Below, piece by piece: positions 9,350-17,654 of a stretch of 64,000 nt of DNA; positions within the stretch are counted from its first letter, which is position 1, and the number at the start of each line of letters is the position of its first letter. The notes under the pieces are model-generated. The model was not told where the DNA came from, did not search any database, and saw only the letters and a program-made list of their open reading frames with translations. A program made the position numbers and the translations under genes. The stretch spans positions 434,001 through 498,000 of the forward strand of contig NZ_VBTZ01000001.1 of assembly GCF_005771425.1 (NCBI RefSeq), in the 5' to 3' direction. Source of the DNA: Methylocystis sp. B8 (lineage in GTDB: Bacteria; Pseudomonadota; Alphaproteobacteria; Rhizobiales; Beijerinckiaceae).

Positions 9350-10702
9350 ATGCGATTGGAGCGATCTGTGCGAGAATCCGCATTTCTGCAATTTATACGC
9401 GGCGTTGCGCTCGTTTTTGGCGCTGTCGCTCTCACCTCCGCCTCGGCCGCCTGGGATCAGGACGGACAGGCCGAGTGGGCGCAGCGCTACGACGCCGACG
9501 CCCGCCTGACCGTTTCCCGTTCGACAACCCCCATTCTCTCGACTCAGACCGTGGCGGCTACCGAGGCTGCGATCGAGCGCATCCGCGAAATCGTCGCCAA
9601 CGGCGGATGGCCGCAGGTGCCCTCAGGCCAGCAATTGCGGCTCGGCTCAAATAGCCCGGCTGTGTCGGCTCTGCGCCGCCGACTGATTGTTTCCGGCGAC
9701 ATCGGGGCTGAAACCGGCGCGAGCCCAGTTTTCGACTCTTACGTCGAGGCGGCGGTCCGCCGTTTTCAGGAGCGTCACGGGATTATCGCCACCGGCGTCG
9801 TCAACCAGCAGACCATCCAGGCTTTGAATGTGCCTGCTGAGACCCGACTGCGGCAGCTCGAAACCAATCTTGTGCGTCTGCGCAGCTTCTCGCGCGACCT
9901 CGGCAACCGCTACGTCACCGCCAACATCCCGGCCGCTTCAGTGGAGACGGTCGAGAACGGCGAAGTCATGACCCATCACATGGCCGGCGTCGGCAAGATC
10001 GACCGTCAATCGCCGGTAATGCAGACCAAGGCGATCCAGGTCAATTTCAACCCGTTCTGGACGGTGCCGGCGTCGGTGATCCGCAAGGACCTGATTCCAA
10101 AGATGCAGGCGGATCCAAACTATCTCAACGCCAACCACATTCGCGTTTACAACAAGGACAATCAGGAGCTCCAGCCTGAACAGATCAACTGGCGTTCGCT
10201 CGATGCTCTGAATTTCCGTTTCCGCCAGGACATCGGCGGCGACTTCAACTCGCTTGGCGTCGTGCGCATCGACATCGCCAATCCCTACGGCGTCTATATG
10301 CATGACACGCCCGCCAAAGGCGTTTTCGGCGACGATTTCCGCTTCGTCTCGTCGGGCTGCATCCGGCTTCAGAATGTTCGCGACTACGTCGCCTGGCTCT
10401 TAAAGGAGACGCCCGGCTGGGACCGCGACCATATTGATCAGGTCATCGCTTCCGGCGAGCGCGTGGACGTCAAGATCGCGCCGGCCGTTCCTGTCTATTG
10501 GGTCTACATCACGGGGTGGGCGACGCCTGATGGCGTCACCCAATTCCGCGACGACATCTATCAGCGCGACGGGCTCGGGGTGCGCTCAGCCGGCGGTGAT
10601 TCGGTCGCCCCGACGGTCGTCCAGGCCGCGCGTCCAATGCCCGCCGACGGGTTGCTCTCTGGCGACGACGACAGCTACTTCGAGGAACGTCCGCGGCGAT
10701 AG
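9350..10702 (+). CDS. L,D-transpeptidase with peptidoglycan-binding domain
   Basis: A protein of 450 residues. A hydrophobic leader (FIRGVALVFGAVALTSASAA) targets it to the periplasm. A PG_binding_1-like repeat follows at about 90-165 (SPAVSALRRRLIVSGDIG ... AAVRRFQERHGI). The YkuD catalytic domain carries HDTPAKGVF and SSGCIRL with the nucleophile Cys337. The order matches the YcbB/LdtD type. It would form 3-3 cross-links or attach proteins to peptidoglycan. The C-terminal tail after about 400 is low complexity. It converges on the small exported-protein gene with a 6-nt gap. Confidence 0.92.
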   Translation: MRLERSVRESAFLQFIRGVALVFGAVALTSASAAWDQDGQAEWAQRYDADARLTVSRSTTPILSTQTVAATEAAIERIREIVANGGWPQVPSGQQLRLGSNSPAVSALRRRLIVSGDIGAETGASPVFDSYVEAAVRRFQERHGIIATGVVNQQTIQALNVPAETRLRQLETNLVRLRSFSRDLGNRYVTANIPAASVETVENGEVMTHHMAGVGKIDRQSPVMQTKAIQVNFNPFWTVPASVIRKDLIPKMQADPNYLNANHIRVYNKDNQELQPEQINWRSLDALNFRFRQDIGGDFNSLGVVRIDIANPYGVYMHDTPAKGVFGDDFRFVSSGCIRLQNVRDYVAWLLKETPGWDRDHIDQVIASGERVDVKIAPAVPVYWVYITGWATPDGVTQFRDDIYQRDGLGVRSAGGDSVAPTVVQAARPMPADGLLSGDDDSYFEERPRR

Positions 10703-10708
10703 CAGCGG

Positions 10709-11131
10709 CTAATGCGTCGCGGCCTCGCTACGCGACGCGCGCCAGGTTCCGCCGCAAAGGTCGGTTGACGACGACCACGCGCCGGAGCCCTTGCCGCCCC
10801 GCAACGTTCCGTGGAAACGCACGACGCGCTCTCCGTTGCCTGTGAAACGGGCGACGATCGTCCCTTCATCGTCAACATAGCCCCAGGACGAGACAGCCGG
10901 CCCCGGCGCGGATGCGATCTTGTTGTCGACGATGTCGAAAGTGGGCGGAATGAAGAGCTGGCACTCGCCGACCGTCGTGGCGGCTTCGATGTTCCACGTG
11001 CCGTTTGGATCGCCGACCGGGCCGGTCAGAGCCTGCTCGTTCTCCGGCTTCGCTTTTGGGCCGCGTGGCTGTTTCGCGTGCGCTCCCCCAGCCGCCACGC
11101 AGGCTGCAAGCGCCAACGCTAGAATTCTCAT
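10709..11131 (-). CDS. Small exported hypothetical protein, overlapping mutA
   Basis: A protein of 140 residues with signal peptide MRILALALAACVAAGGAHA. The mature part has two cysteines (GECQLF, STDLCGGTW) likely to pair, and beta-rich segments. I do not recognise a family. Its ATG overlaps the mutA stop as ATGA (11128-11131), which suggests translational coupling. A link between a periplasmic protein and methylmalonyl-CoA mutase is not obvious, so the arrangement may only reflect compact packing. Confidence 0.65.
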   Translation of the reverse strand: MRILALALAACVAAGGAHAKQPRGPKAKPENEQALTGPVGDPNGTWNIEAATTVGECQLFIPPTFDIVDNKIASAPGPAVSSWGYVDDEGTIVARFTGNGERVVRFHGTLRGGKGSGAWSSSTDLCGGTWRASRSEAATH

Positions 11132-12993
11132 TTGGCCTCCGAAAACGCGCGCTGCAGCGCGCCCTGCATATCGCAGCCCGCGTAAATAAATTCGGTCACG
11201 CCGGCGTGGCGCAGACGCTCCTCGAGCTCGCCCGGCCGTCCGGCGAGATAAAGCCTAGCGTCTGCGCCTTTGAGCGCAAGCGCCGCCGTTTCCGCCGCGT
11301 CTCCATAGATCCTGTCGGACGAGCAGATGCAAGCGAGTTTGGCGCCGGACTCCCGGAAAGCATTAACGATCTCAGTCGTCGACTCGGTTTCGGGTCCGAA
11401 AACCGCTTCCACGCCGCCGGCCTCGAAAAAGTTTTTGGCGAAATTCGCCCGCGCCGTGAAGGCGGCTACCGAACCGAGATTGGCGAGGAAAATCTTGGGA
11501 CGGGCGCCCGATTCCGCCGAATAGGCGTCCGATTCTTCGCGCAGGCGCTCGAAAGGCTCCGCAAGGCGATGCGGCGTGAGCGGGGCGATCTTTAAGGCGC
11601 CGACCGGCGGCTCAACGGTTTCGGCGGCGGCGTCATAGGGCGCCAGAACGTCGAGCGCGCCCTCGTGAATGTCAGGAAATTGGTTAGCGCCGATAAGCTT
11701 ATCCTTGGCGCGGGCGACGTTCTTCGCGCGCAGCTCCGCGACTTCAGCGACGCGCGCCTGGAAGCCGCCTCTCTCCAGCGCGTTGGGCAGCCCGCCTTCG
11801 GCTTCGATCTGCTGAAAAAGCGCCCAGGCTTGCTTGCACAGCTCGTCGGTCAGCGCCTCGAAGCCGCCTGCGCCATTCGTCGGGTCGTCGACTGCATCGA
11901 TATGGGCTTCGTCCTGCAGCACAAGCTGCGTATCGCGCGCCAGCCGACGCGCGAATTCGTCCGGCGCGCCCAGCGCCTGGGTGAAGGGAAGAACGGAAAT
12001 GGCGTCGGCCCCGCCGACCGCCGCTGAGAAGACGGCAAGCGTCCCGCGCAAAATATTGTTCCAGGGATCGCGCCGAGACATCATGCGCCAGGCTGTCTCA
12101 GCGAAGACCAGCGCGGGCTGCGGCGCGAGGCCGCAGGCCTCTTCGACTCGCGCCCAAAGGCGACGCGCCGCGCGGAATTTGGCGACCCCCAGCAATTCGT
12201 CCGCGTCCGCGCAGAATCGGAACGCGATCAGGCCCCGCGCCGCATCGAGGTCGAAACCGCCGTCCGCTAACGCCCGTAGATAGGCGAGCGCGGAGGAAAG
12301 CGCGAACGCAAGCTCCTGCGACTCGGTCCCGCCGGCCGAATGCACGACGCGGGCGTCCGCGACCGCGGTCGCATAGACAAAGCCAGCCTCGGCGACGGCC
12401 TTCACCTCCCTCGCGAAGCTCTTTGAAGCTTGCGCCCAAGGCTCTGCGGCGGACCCATGCCGCGCCTGCGCGCCGAGCGGATCGAAGCCCATGGAAACCC
12501 GGGTGATCGACGGCTCGATATGCTGCTGGTCGATGAAACGCATGAGCGCCTGGGCGGCGCCGGGCGCGCGGGGGGAATAGTCCAGCGTCAACGGGATGCC
12601 GTAGTCGAGACGAACATTGGCGAGCGCGCGGGCGATCGCGTCATCGTCGTTACGGACGAGCCCCCCGCCATAGGCCCCAATCGAGCCGGCGAAGACGAGA
12701 TGCAGTCCGTCCGCTCCCCCGTCGAGGTCCTGCAGCGCCAGGCGGTTGGCCGCGTCGGGGTCTGAGACGTCGACACGGGCCAGAATGGCCCAGCGGCCCG
12801 GATTCTTACGCAAGGCGGAGCGGGGCGAACCCGCGGCGCGGGCGTAAAGCGGCTCAATAGAAAGACCATCATAGGTCTTGGAGACGAGCGTTTCGAAGGA
12901 TGCGCCTTTGAGCGCCCGCTCGATGAGGGCGCGCCACTGCGCTTCCGTGGCCTGTGGAAAAACACCCGCCAGCGCCGTCTCCTGTCCCGTCAT
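11128..12993 (-). CDS. mutA: Methylmalonyl-CoA mutase small (beta) subunit
   Basis: A protein of 621 residues. MutA is the non-catalytic partner of MutB in the B12-dependent interconversion of methylmalonyl-CoA and succinyl-CoA. The sequence follows the family: QWRALIERALKGASFETLVSKTYDG at the start, a TIM-barrel region, and a degenerate C-terminal cobalamin-like fold ending ...EFIYAGCDM. The DxHxxG cobalamin motif is absent, as expected for the small subunit. ATG 12993 (MTGQETALAG) is preferred over upstream starts in a basic leader. No mutB is present in the window. Confidence 0.9.
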   Translation of the reverse strand: MTGQETALAGVFPQATEAQWRALIERALKGASFETLVSKTYDGLSIEPLYARAAGSPRSALRKNPGRWAILARVDVSDPDAANRLALQDLDGGADGLHLVFAGSIGAYGGGLVRNDDDAIARALANVRLDYGIPLTLDYSPRAPGAAQALMRFIDQQHIEPSITRVSMGFDPLGAQARHGSAAEPWAQASKSFAREVKAVAEAGFVYATAVADARVVHSAGGTESQELAFALSSALAYLRALADGGFDLDAARGLIAFRFCADADELLGVAKFRAARRLWARVEEACGLAPQPALVFAETAWRMMSRRDPWNNILRGTLAVFSAAVGGADAISVLPFTQALGAPDEFARRLARDTQLVLQDEAHIDAVDDPTNGAGGFEALTDELCKQAWALFQQIEAEGGLPNALERGGFQARVAEVAELRAKNVARAKDKLIGANQFPDIHEGALDVLAPYDAAAETVEPPVGALKIAPLTPHRLAEPFERLREESDAYSAESGARPKIFLANLGSVAAFTARANFAKNFFEAGGVEAVFGPETESTTEIVNAFRESGAKLACICSSDRIYGDAAETAALALKGADARLYLAGRPGELEERLRHAGVTEFIYAGCDMQGALQRAFSEAK

Positions 12994-13315
12994 TTTCGCC
13001 GTCGCCCTCCGTTGTTTCGGGCGGCGTTTTCGCATGAAGCGCTCCGCCGGGCCACTGCAAATCCGCCAAGAGCGGAGCGTGAAATCCGCCAAGAGCGGAG
13101 CGGGCTTTATTTTCGAGGCCAAACGCCTTAACCAGTGCCGATCGCGCTCGAGGGCGGATTAACAGAGCGCTGGGGCGGAATAGCCGGAATATGAAGCGGG
13201 CGGTCCGGCAATGCGGCCCGAATTTCGAGGCGTCGGATCGGCGCCGCCGCGTCAATGCGCCGCGCGCGCGTCAGTTGTCGCCGAGGCGGCGAAGACCCCT
13301 GAAACGGAGGAACTC
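12994..13315. promoter_or_regulatory. Divergent mutA / ACP-operon control region with tandem operator-like repeats
   Basis: This 322-nt region separates mutA from the divergent lipid operon. It holds two perfect 21-nt copies (13059-13079 and 13082-13102), each containing TCCGC-CAAGA-GCGGA, an inverted repeat with a 5-nt centre. The centre-to-centre spacing is 23 nt, about two helical turns, which suits cooperative repressor or activator binding. I cannot name the regulator, and promoter boxes are not clear. The operator role is inferred. Confidence 0.5.
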
Positions 13316-13591
13316 GTGACAGACAATGTTCAGGAAAAGAGCCAACTCGTCGACGAGATCGTCGAGGTGATCGCGGCGGAAGGCATGGTCGACAAAAGCA
13401 AGATCACTCCTGACGCGACGATTGAGAGCCTCGACCTCAAATCCGTAGACATCGTTATGATTCTCACGGCGCTTGAGGAGAAGTTCAACGTCTACATCCC
13501 GATGGACGGGTCGCTGCAAGAAGCCAAGGACGTCAAGAGCCTGATCGAGGCGATCGCAGACCACATTCAGAAAGAACGCGAGAAGCAGTAA
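13316..13591 (+). CDS. Acyl carrier protein (dedicated, non-AcpP)
   Basis: A protein of 91 residues, acidic and four-helical. The likely phosphopantetheine site is Ser43 in LDLKSVDIVMIL, replacing the classic DSL with LKS. GTG 13316 is chosen because GGAGG at 13306-13310 lies 5 nt upstream. A longer frame upstream lacks such a site. It abuts the ketosynthase with no gap (TAA then ATG). Context says it carries the growing acyl chain for the operon's ketosynthase and dehydratases rather than serving housekeeping fatty acid synthesis. Confidence 0.88.
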   Translation: MTDNVQEKSQLVDEIVEVIAAEGMVDKSKITPDATIESLDLKSVDIVMILTALEEKFNVYIPMDGSLQEAKDVKSLIEAIADHIQKEREKQ

Positions 13592-14827
13592 ATGGCGTTC
13601 TCGCGAGCGCGCCCCGAGGGGCGGCGCGTCGTTATTTCCGGCATGGGCGCGGTTTGCGCCTCGGGCGTCGGCGCGCAAAAGCTTTGGGAAGCTGCGCGCG
13701 ACGGCGTGGCGCAGATTCGTCCGCTCAAGACTGAACGCCCTTATGACGGCCGCATCAAAATCGCGGCTCAGGTGCCGGATTTCACTCCGGCGGAATACAT
13801 CGAGCCCAACGTTCTTCCCTTCTGCGATCCCTTTACGCAGTTTTGCATCGTCGCGGCCGACGAAGCGATGGCGCAGGCCGGATTTGAACGCAAAGATATC
13901 GCTGGTCCAAAGACCGCTGTGATCATCGGCTCTGGCATCGGCGGCATGACCACGATCGAGGACGGCATCTATCGATATTACGTCGAAGGAACGCGCCCCG
14001 AGATGTTGAGCGTCCCGAAGCTCATCCCCAGCGCAGCGCCCGCGACGATAGGCATGCGCTATTCCTGTCTTGGTCCGACATTCGCAGTCGGCAGCGCCTG
14101 CTCGTCGGCGTCGCAGGCGATCGGACTCGGCATGCAGATGATTAGACAGGGCCTTGTGGACAAGGCGATTGTCGGCGGCGCCGAGGCTTGCGTCATCAAT
14201 GCGACGATCCGCGCGTGGGAAGGCCTTCGCGTGATGACCCCGAATTTGTGCCGCCCCTTCTCCAAAGGCCGCAACGGCATGTCGCTTGGCGAAGGCGCGG
14301 CGGTTTTTATTCTTGAAACCGAAGAATCGGCCCGTGCGCGCGGCCACGAGCCTCTATGTGAACTTGCCGGCTACGGCACAACCAGCGACGCCAAGGATCC
14401 GGTGCGGCCCGACCTTGAAGGCGCGTCGAACTCGATCGCCTTGGCGCTCGAGGATGCAGAAATGGAGCCGCGGGAGATTCATTACGTAAACGCGCATGGC
14501 ACCGCGACCCACGCCAATGACATCACCGAAGCCGAAGCCATTCTGCGCGTGTTCGGCGATTATGGACGGGTCGTGCCGGTCTCGTCGACAAAGCCCATCC
14601 ACGGCCATGCGCTTGGCGCGAGTGGCGGGCTGGAGCTCGCGATCACCATCAAGGCGCTGCGCGAACAGATCGCGCCTCCCACCATCAACTTCCTGGAGCC
14701 GGACCCCAAGTGCCCGCTTGACGTTGTTCCGAATGTCGCGCGTAAGCATAAGATCGACGCCGCCATGTCGAATTCATTCGCCTTCGGAGGGATCAACGCC
14801 GTGTTGATCGTGCGCCATGCCGCTTGA
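13592..14827 (+). CDS. Beta-ketoacyl-ACP synthase (FabF-like)
   Basis: A protein of 411 residues that condenses malonyl-ACP with an acyl primer. The Cys-His-His triad is visible: Cys170 in GSACSSAS, His302 in NAHGTATHAND and His339 in KPIHGHALGAS. Length and motif order fit KAS II/FabF. It directly follows the ACP gene and overlaps the next gene by 11 nt. Such FabF-like enzymes next to private ACPs typically build specialised acyl chains. The product cannot be told from sequence alone. Confidence 0.92.
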   Translation: MAFSRARPEGRRVVISGMGAVCASGVGAQKLWEAARDGVAQIRPLKTERPYDGRIKIAAQVPDFTPAEYIEPNVLPFCDPFTQFCIVAADEAMAQAGFERKDIAGPKTAVIIGSGIGGMTTIEDGIYRYYVEGTRPEMLSVPKLIPSAAPATIGMRYSCLGPTFAVGSACSSASQAIGLGMQMIRQGLVDKAIVGGAEACVINATIRAWEGLRVMTPNLCRPFSKGRNGMSLGEGAAVFILETEESARARGHEPLCELAGYGTTSDAKDPVRPDLEGASNSIALALEDAEMEPREIHYVNAHGTATHANDITEAEAILRVFGDYGRVVPVSSTKPIHGHALGASGGLELAITIKALREQIAPPTINFLEPDPKCPLDVVPNVARKHKIDAAMSNSFAFGGINAVLIVRHAA

Positions 14828-15212
14828 GTCGCCGTGCGCGCTCGGACCCTTTCGGCTGCGCGTCGATCCAGCGCGGGCCGCGGCCTATGCACGCGAGACC
14901 GGAGGGGACGTGGAGACCGTTCCGCTCGCCTATCCTGCGATCTGGCTCGCCGAGCCCTCGCTTTTTTCGGTCGTACGCGACCTTTGCGATGATCTCGATG
15001 TCGTGCCGGTGCATGAGTCGCAAAGCTTCTCCTATGACGCGCCTCTCGTTGCCGGAGAGAGCTATGATTTTAGCGTCACTATAAGCCGTGAGGACACGCC
15101 GCCGCGTCTGACGCTGGTGGCGATGGTCGCAAGATTGGACGGAGAGCCTTGCGCTCGAGTCGAAACAATGATGCGGCTCGTGCCGCGTGCGGCGCTGGCG
15201 AGCGTGTCATGA
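14817..15212 (+). CDS. Hot-dog fold dehydratase-like subunit (MaoC N-half type)
   Basis: A protein of 131 residues. It has the size and feel of a MaoC/hydratase N-terminal half: VVPVHESQSFSYDAPLVAGESYDFSVTI, then TLVAMVARLDGEPCARVETMMRLVP. No clear catalytic Asp-His pair is present, as expected for a structural partner. It overlaps the ketosynthase gene by 11 nt and the next dehydratase by ATGA. I infer a heterodimer with the next protein, like the split HadA/HadB enzymes of mycobacteria. Confidence 0.75.
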   Translation: MPLESPCALGPFRLRVDPARAAAYARETGGDVETVPLAYPAIWLAEPSLFSVVRDLCDDLDVVPVHESQSFSYDAPLVAGESYDFSVTISREDTPPRLTLVAMVARLDGEPCARVETMMRLVPRAALASVS

Positions 15213-15613
15213 GCGGCGATATCAAAGTCGGCGACATAATTCCCGAGACCATCATCGGTCCCTTCGACGCGCCTTCGCTCACTCGTTACGCCGAGGTTTC
15301 GGGCGACGCCAACCCATTGCATCTCGACGATGCCGTGGCGGCGGCGATTGGCCTCACCGCGCCGCCGGTGCACGGGATGAAGCTTCTTGCCGCCTTTGAA
15401 CCGATGCTGAGAGCGTGGCGGGACGATCTCATTATCTCTTCGCTTGCCGGAAGGTTTGTGCAACCGATTCTGCGCGGCGACACTGTTAGGCTGTCGGGAC
15501 GCGTTTTACGAGCGACGGATGATGAGATTTTTGTTCGTCTGACCGCTTATGGCGCTGCGCGAGCCCCGGGCATCATTGGCGAAGCGACTCTGCGGCCAAA
15601 GGCGGGCGCATGA
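15209..15613 (+). CDS. MaoC-like (R)-hydratase/dehydratase
   Basis: A protein of 134 residues. The hydratase-2 motif is clear in YAEVSGDANPLHLDDAVAA, with the catalytic Asp and His. PPVHGMKLLA and GRFVQPILRGDTVRLSGRV complete the hot-dog fold. It probably dehydrates 3-hydroxyacyl-ACP (or hydrates enoyl-ACP). The start ATG at 15209 overlaps the preceding stop (ATGA), which fits translational coupling and subunit pairing. It is followed 21 nt later by the SDR gene. Confidence 0.88.
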   Translation: MSGDIKVGDIIPETIIGPFDAPSLTRYAEVSGDANPLHLDDAVAAAIGLTAPPVHGMKLLAAFEPMLRAWRDDLIISSLAGRFVQPILRGDTVRLSGRVLRATDDEIFVRLTAYGAARAPGIIGEATLRPKAGA

Positions 15614-15634
15614 ACTTTCGGATGGGGCTTTCAC

Positions 15635-16495
15635 GTGGCTAAGAGCGCCGTCCGTGTCTTCATAACGGGGGCCTCGAGCGGCATTGGACGCGCGTTGGCG
15701 GTCGCATACGCCAGCGAAGGCGCGAGCCTTGTCTTGCTCGGCCGCGACGCTGAGCGGCTCGAAGCCGCTGCGCGCGCATGCCTCGCGGCGGGCGCAGAAG
15801 AGGCCGAGACCCACGTCGCCGACGTTCGCGATCGCGAATCCATGGCGCGGATCGTGCAGTCCGCACAGGACAAACTCCCCATCGACATTCTTATCGCCAA
15901 CGCCGGCGTCGCAACGGGCCTTTCGCCCGGCCAGCTCCTCGAAACCCCCGAGGCGGTCCGAGCAATGCTCAAGATCAATGTCGAGGGAGTCTTCAACACC
16001 GTCGAGCCTGCGATCCTGCCGATGTGTGCCCGCAAGAGCGGCAGGATCGCCATCGTGGGCTCGATGGCCGGCGTGCGCGCGCTGCCCCATTCGCCGGCCT
16101 ATTGTGCGGCGAAGGCGTGCGTTCACATGTGGGCGGACAGCCTGCGCGGCCAACTCGCGGCCTATGGCGTGCATGTCGCGCTTATCGTGCCCGGTTATGT
16201 GAAAACGCCAATGTCGGCGCGCACCATCGTGAAGACGCCGTTTTCGGCGCGCGCCATCGTAAAGACGTCGGCGTCGGGGGACGTCGAGTCCTGGCAACCC
16301 GGGGCCCTTTCCGACGAAGAAGCCGCGCGCATCATCAAGAACGGGCTCGAACGACGCCGCGACGTCATCGCCTTTCCACGTTATATGTATTGGGCGATGC
16401 GCCTCTTTTCCTTTTTACCGGCGGCGCTCGTCGACGGCGTCATGCGCCAGTTTCCCGCCGAGGTGCCGGAAACGTCGGAGCGCGGGGAAACGTGA
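15635..16495 (+). CDS. Short-chain dehydrogenase/reductase with internal duplication
   Basis: A protein of 286 residues starting with GTG. The SDR signatures are TGASSGIG (11-18), NAG (89-91), Ser143 and the catalytic Y156xxxK160. In this operon it is the probable ketoreductase that follows the ketosynthase, although sugar or sphinganine-like substrates are possible. Residues 189-211 contain an in-frame duplication (VKTPMSARTI / VKTPFSARAI / VKT) after the PGYVKT loop that normally caps the active site. A hydrophobic C-terminal stretch (YWAMRLFSFLPAALV) may touch the membrane. Its stop overlaps the next GTG. Confidence 0.9.
   Translation: MAKSAVRVFITGASSGIGRALAVAYASEGASLVLLGRDAERLEAAARACLAAGAEEAETHVADVRDRESMARIVQSAQDKLPIDILIANAGVATGLSPGQLLETPEAVRAMLKINVEGVFNTVEPAILPMCARKSGRIAIVGSMAGVRALPHSPAYCAAKACVHMWADSLRGQLAAYGVHVALIVPGYVKTPMSARTIVKTPFSARAIVKTSASGDVESWQPGALSDEEAARIIKNGLERRRDVIAFPRYMYWAMRLFSFLPAALVDGVMRQFPAEVPETSERGET
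16199..16276 (+). repeat. In-frame 30-nt tandem duplication inside the SDR gene
   Basis: Two 30-nt units (16199-16228 and 16229-16258) and the start of a third (from 16259) begin GTGAAAACGCC, GTGAAGACGCC and GTAAAGACGTC. The copies differ mostly at third positions, so the duplication is not recent. It lengthens the substrate-loop region of the SDR by at least ten residues. Confidence 0.85.
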
Positions 16496-17649
16496 TCTTC
16501 GACGTCATCATGTGGGCGGCGGCGATCTATTGGCTCATCGCCATGGCGCTGCTCTTCGTCTCAATCGCGGCGACCATCGCCCAACCTTGGCTTGCCGTCC
16601 GCCGCGCCACGCGACGAGATCAGCCGGCGGTCTCGGTGGTTCTTCCGGTCAAGCTGATTGACGATCAATTTGATCGCACGCAAGAGTCCGCGCTCACGCA
16701 GCACTACCGCAATTTCGATGTGACGGTGTCGTCAACCGACCTTGATGCGCCAGCCGTCCAGCGTATGCGCGCCATTCTTGCGCGTCATCCGACCGTGCCT
16801 TCGCGGGTCGTTCTTTCGACCGCGAAATTCGCGGTCAGTCCGAAGGTCGATAATCTTTACGCGCCCTTCATACAGGCGTCACACGACGTCATCTTCATGA
16901 AGGACGCGAATGTGCTGCTTGAGCCGGACGCCTTGGCGCAACACATGCGGGAGCTGACGGACGATGTGGGGCTTGTCTGCGCCATCCCATATTGCGCGCG
17001 GCTCGAAAATTTTGCCGCTCACGTCGAGGCGGCGATCATCAATGGACCGCATGCTCGTATGCTATTTCTCGCCTCGGCGTTAGGGCAGGGGCACGGCGTG
17101 GGGAAAATTATGCTATTTAGGCGGTCGGACTTCCTGCGCGCGGGCGGCTTCGACGCGATTTCCCATACGGTGGGGGAAGACAACGCCTTGGCGAAGGCGA
17201 TGCGGCGGATTGGCAAAAGGCCGGTCTTTTCCCACAGACCTGTCCGGCAGGAGCTTGGCGTTCGCAACTTTGCGGATGTTTATCATCGGCAATTGCGTTG
17301 GAGCGTCATTCGCCGAAACGACGAACTCATTTCCTTTCTCGCCGAGCCAATATGCCAAGCGCTTCCGGCGGTTATCGCTTCGGCCCTCGCGGCGCCGCTC
17401 ATCGGCCTCGCGCCCATCGTCGCGGCGTCGGCGACCCTTATTGTGTGGTTTACGCTCGAAACATTGCTTTCCATGGCCAAAGGATGGCAGTTATCTTGGG
17501 CTGCGCCTGCGGTGTTTGTAATTCGCGAGGCGACGATGTTGGCGGTCTGGTTGAACGCCTGGGTCACCGACCGCGTGGTCTGGGCAAAGAGCAGCGTGAA
17601 CGCGCGCACGGGGGCAAAGCCCTCTCCGGTTCCGCATGAAGAAGGATAG
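16492..17649 (+). CDS. Membrane glycosyltransferase, ceramide-glucosyltransferase/HpnI-like (GT21)
   Basis: A protein of 385 residues. An N-terminal membrane segment (IYWLIAMALLFVSIAATIA) precedes a GT-A domain: VSVVLPVKL, MKDANVLL as the metal-binding motif, GEDN as the base region and RQLRW as the GT21 QxxRW signature. C-terminal hydrophobic segments follow. This pattern matches ceramide glucosyltransferase and hopanoid HpnI-type enzymes, which glycosylate a membrane lipid. GTG 16492 overlaps the SDR stop (GTGA). The lipid acceptor is unknown; context points to the operon's own acyl product. Confidence 0.85.
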   Translation: MIFDVIMWAAAIYWLIAMALLFVSIAATIAQPWLAVRRATRRDQPAVSVVLPVKLIDDQFDRTQESALTQHYRNFDVTVSSTDLDAPAVQRMRAILARHPTVPSRVVLSTAKFAVSPKVDNLYAPFIQASHDVIFMKDANVLLEPDALAQHMRELTDDVGLVCAIPYCARLENFAAHVEAAIINGPHARMLFLASALGQGHGVGKIMLFRRSDFLRAGGFDAISHTVGEDNALAKAMRRIGKRPVFSHRPVRQELGVRNFADVYHRQLRWSVIRRNDELISFLAEPICQALPAVIASALAAPLIGLAPIVAASATLIVWFTLETLLSMAKGWQLSWAAPAVFVIREATMLAVWLNAWVTDRVVWAKSSVNARTGAKPSPVPHEEG

Positions 17650-17654
17650 GCCGT

